64,000 nucleotides of DNA from Progne subis subis (Eukaryota > Chordata > Aves > Passeriformes > Hirundinidae), in the NCBI GenBank assembly GCA_022316685.1, contig JAKJHU010000152.1, forward strand, positions 62,001 to 126,000, in the 5' to 3' direction. The position numbers and the translations under genes were made by a program. The number at the start of each line of letters is the position of its first letter. Positions within the stretch are counted from its first letter, which is position 1. Below, in pieces: positions 60,701 through 64,000 of the stretch. The notes beneath the pieces were generated by a model. That model saw only the letters and a program-made list of their open reading frames with translations. It made no database searches and had not been told where the DNA came from.

Positions 60701-62504
60701 AGTGCTGACAGCCCAGGTTGAGAGCGGGGCTGCTGCCCTGGCCGTGCCCGTGTCCCTCCTCCTCCTCTCAGAAAGGATGTGTTGCCGCAGAGCTGGACAG
60801 AGTTTGGGATGACGATACCAATCTACCACTGCCACTGCTTTCAGTATCACAGAACCCAAAGAGCCATTGCAGATTTCTGGTTCTTTTTCCAGAGGGACTC
60901 ACCATTTGGTGCCTTTTTAATCATCTCTGTGCTGCACTCACGCTAAGCCATGACAGTACGTTTCCTGGCAACTTCCAGTAATTTTATCTGGCTCTTGCTT
61001 TCAGCCATTTCTGCGAGACAAATTAGTTATAAACTGCTGGAATAAAGCCTTTTTTAAATTCAAAAAAGCTTGGCAAATAGACATTCTTTAAAATTTTTAT
61101 CCCACCATCTTTAGCTTACAACAGATCTCTCCTTTCTGCATGACATTAAGGGCCCCTGGCCAGGCCAGTGGTGACCAGCAGGTCACTATGCCTCAGTCCC
61201 TTTGTCTGGACATTGAATTGCACTATGAGTTTACCCTATTTAAAATACTTTGCACTGCTTTTCCAGGTAAAGAATCACTGCAGTTGTCCCAGGGACACGA
61301 CACGGTGTGAATGAGAGGAGGGCTGGTCAGTGAAATCACAGTGTGATTCAGCCCCTGATTCACCCCCTGACGTTGTTCGAGCTTTCCCTGTTGGACAGGG
61401 TAAGGCTGGAGGCCTGATTCCACCAGCATAAGCAGGATTAGCTGGGATGGTACCTGTGCAACAATAACTTGGCATTTGCAGACAATTTAAATGCTGAGAT
61501 GAAAGGCTCTGCTTTAAGTGGGGATGCTTTCTCTGTCATCGGCACAGCAGATGTGTGTCTGCACGGCACAGGAGCTGTTGATTCAGCTCACTGGTGCACC
61601 GGAACAGTCATGGGAAGGCATTTCCCCCATTCCTGTCCTTTTTTCCCAAATCCACGCTGCTGCCTTGAGCTGATGAGTGCAGAGAGACTTGGAACCCCAC
61701 TCATTCCAGACTGCTTCAGGAAGTAAAGGGCAGTTAAGGAATGGAAATAAACAACTAAAGTATGCATTCTCCGCTTGCAAATTAACCTGCTTTATGACTG
61801 TAGACTTTGCATAGAACAGACAGAGCCAAACATCACCTGGACAGCTCGGGCTGAGTGGAATTTATACTGTAACAGCAACCTGCTCTTGGTTACTTACTTA
61901 TGTTCTCATTGCCTTTCATGTAATAATGATATCAGCTTACACATTGGCACGTGAGGATTAAAGGCTACAGATTTATTATCTTTCCTTAAAATACTATTTT
62001 TAGTTTCTAATTACTGATTAAGAACATCAGGGTGCAACCTTTCCAGCATCTTTCCCATACATTCACTGCTACATATTCATCACGCTACAGTGCACTTGGT
62101 TTGCAATCAGATAAACCAACAGGAGCAATGTGGGTGCTTAGAAACTAAGCCAACACCTGCTTACTCTTCTTTTTTCTTTTTTTTTTTTCCTAATAGCTGC
62201 AATGCAGGTTCTTCTTTAATTCCTGATTCAAGAAGCTACTAAATTCATCAGTTTGATATATTAAATATTGGCAATAGTCCTATTTCTTTCTCTCCACTAC
62301 TGATGTTTCATGGTTTATTAAAATAACTTGGAAATAAGCAGGGGTAAATGTCTGCTATGAACTGTGACAGTCACAGACCATGGGGGTTCAGATCTGAATC
62401 CTCTCAAGAAAATGAGTACAGAGAGACTTGCAATAGACTGTATCTATCTGATTGACCTTGCAAAGACTTAATGGTGTTGGTTTGATCTATTTCTTACTTC
62501 AGTC
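60701..62504. other. Upstream intergenic DNA, no gene recognised
   Basis: Unique-looking AT-rich sequence between two CR1 fragments; a T run at 62168-62188. No coding exon identified. Confidence 0.55.
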
Positions 62505-62780
62505 ATGGAATGATTGGGTCAGAAGGGGCCTTAGAGACCATTCCATTCCCACCCCTTGCCATGGCAGGGACACCTCCCACTGTCCCAGGCTGCTCCCAGC
62601 CCTGTCCAGCCTGGCCTTGGGCACTGCCAGGGATCCAGGGGCAGCCACAGCTGCTCTGGGCACCCTGTACCCTCCTAGGGAGCAATTCCTTCCCAAATCC
62701 AATCCAGCCCTGCCCTCTGGCAGTGGGAGCCATTCCCTGTGTCCTGTCCCTCCATCCCTTGTCCAAAGTTTACTGCTCTG
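62505..62780 (-). mobile_element. CR1 3' fragment upstream of INSR
   Basis: GGAATGATTGGGTCAGAAGG, then the 17735-type segment, through CCCTCTGGCAGTGGGAGCCA and CCTGTCCCTCCATCCCTTGT. A roughly 20-bp piece is missing between CACCCTGT and the CTAGGGAGCA block. Confidence 0.93.
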
Positions 62781-64000
62781 TCCTGCAGATGCCTCCACAC
62801 CATACCAACCTAAGAGTACCAACTTACCTGCAGCCCCCTCCTCCAGATCAATGCTGCTCAGAACTGAAGGCCTTGGAAGCCCAACCCTGGAGCAGGAACC
62901 ACGTTTGCATAAACACGTGCGGACAGTGACTTTGTAAAGCAGCTTGAATGTTGCAGCAGTGACATCCTTGCACTGTCACAAGTGTCTGTGGAGAGAGAAC
63001 CCAGCTCAGCTCCCAACCACCAACACATGGAGCTTGCTGAGAGCTTCACACCTTGAAAACCAAATATATCGTTTTCTCTATCCTCTGGAACACATGGGTG
63101 GGTTTTAGGCTGTGTCTTTAGCCATATAAATTAAAGTTCCTCACTAATTAACCAGCCTGGCAATAGTTAAGGAACACAAACTGTGTGCCCAAAAGGAGCT
63201 TTAGAGCAGCTGACTCACCAAGAAGGTTCATTGGTACCAATTCTGTTTTGAGAACTAAACTGCCTGAAAACCAGTTCAGGATCCAAAGCCAGACAGCAGC
63301 CTGGAGGCTGAGCTGGGGTCAGGCTTCCCACGTTCTGCTCCACCACTTCACTGTGGCCTTCTCTTAACAACAAGTTGCAACTGCCTGGGTGCAGAGTTAC
63401 CCCATGGCTCGGGTTGCTCTGTTTTCATTGATTTGCCGGGCACTCTTTCCTGCTCACACATTTCTCACCAGGCAATTTGCACGTTATGCAGCCTCCTGCC
63501 CTTTGAAGATGCAGCAGAGCTGCTGTTGAAGCCAACAACAGCCAAGTCTCTGCATCACTGGCAGGACGTTGCTGCGAAGGTTTACGGGATTGACTTCTCT
63601 GTGACTAAACCCAAAACGAGAGTACAGGAGAGCTGACCTTGGAAAATTATCTCATCCTGTTTAGAGTCACATAAAACCCTTTGCCAAGTCTCTTAATATA
63701 AAATATTTCACGTCATGGATTGACTGAGTTCCTTTCTTACCCTTCCTTCCGTCCACACCAAATCCGATAAGTGACTTTTCTCAGTGAGAAGGCTCAGAGG
63801 ATGGAGATCCGGTCACTTTATGTGCTAAGGACAGAATTCTCAGCTTTTTACTGTTGAAACAGGAAACACTGTCAGATCCTTCTGGAGAATTCTATTGTTA
63901 CATGAGCAAATACAAATTTTGGCCAGGGTGAAAATGGCAGAGGGCATCTCTCTGCTACATGCAGGTCAAAAACCCTGGAGATGAAGGATGCAAATTCCAG
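62781..64000. other. Upstream intergenic DNA, no gene recognised
   Basis: Only short open frames. The longest plus-strand frame near the end (63433-63636) has no recognisable motif or splice context. Confidence 0.55.

Noticed and set aside
60325..60859. Frames overlapping 60.3-60.9 kb on both strands
   Set aside because: They are translations of a CR1 3' fragment; the same peptides recur at 47, 54 and 62 kb.

Overview
The window is nuclear DNA from a bird. It holds one protein-coding gene that can be read with certainty: the insulin receptor gene INSR, on the minus strand. All 21 coding exons are present, from the ATG at 59914 to the TAA at 9611. Fragments of CR1 (chicken repeat 1) non-LTR retrotransposons are scattered through introns and flanks, introns are short (about 50 kb from start to stop codon) and there are no SINE-rich mammalian repeats. 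These features fit an avian genome. One CR1 3' fragment type recurs at least six times, which is compatible with a songbird, but the order cannot be fixed from this sequence alone.

Layout, left to right. 1-2.6 kb: intergenic DNA with a CpG-rich patch (about 1.2-1.7 kb) that could be the promoter and first exon of an unidentified minus-strand neighbour. 2.6-4.3 kb: a CR1 fragment and AT-rich spacer. 4.3-9.6 kb: probable INSR 3' UTR of about 5.3 kb, ending at an AATAAA signal at 4352-4357. 9.6-16.3 kb: exons 22 to 12 (kinase domain, juxtamembrane region, transmembrane helix, third FnIII domain, furin site). 16.3-20.9 kb: intron where mammals carry the alternatively spliced 36-bp exon 11; no such exon is visible. 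20.9-28.5 kb: exons 10 to 3. 28.5-51.6 kb: the 23-kb intron 2, with two long minisatellites (30-bp unit at about 28.57-29.27 kb; 31-bp unit at about 33.78-34.54 kb). 51.6-52.2 kb: exon 2. 52.2-59.8 kb: intron 1. 59.8-60.3 kb: exon 1, 5' UTR and promoter in a CpG island, with a TATA box and an exact forkhead (FOXO-type) element. 60.4-64 kb: upstream DNA with two CR1 fragments and no recognisable gene.

The 21 exons join with canonical GT-AG sites and consistent phases into 4068 nt, predicting a 1355-residue precursor: signal peptide, L1, Cys-rich, L2, three FnIII domains with the insert domain, RKRR proprotein-convertase site (residues 739-742), one transmembrane helix, NPEY docking motif and tyrosine kinase. 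Most exons have the length expected from human INSR. Departures seen: no exon 11, exon 17 starting five codons later, one extra codon in exon 13, and a Val-to-Glu change in the hormone-binding alpha-CT helix. Comparisons with human INSR and IGF1R are from memory, not from an alignment.
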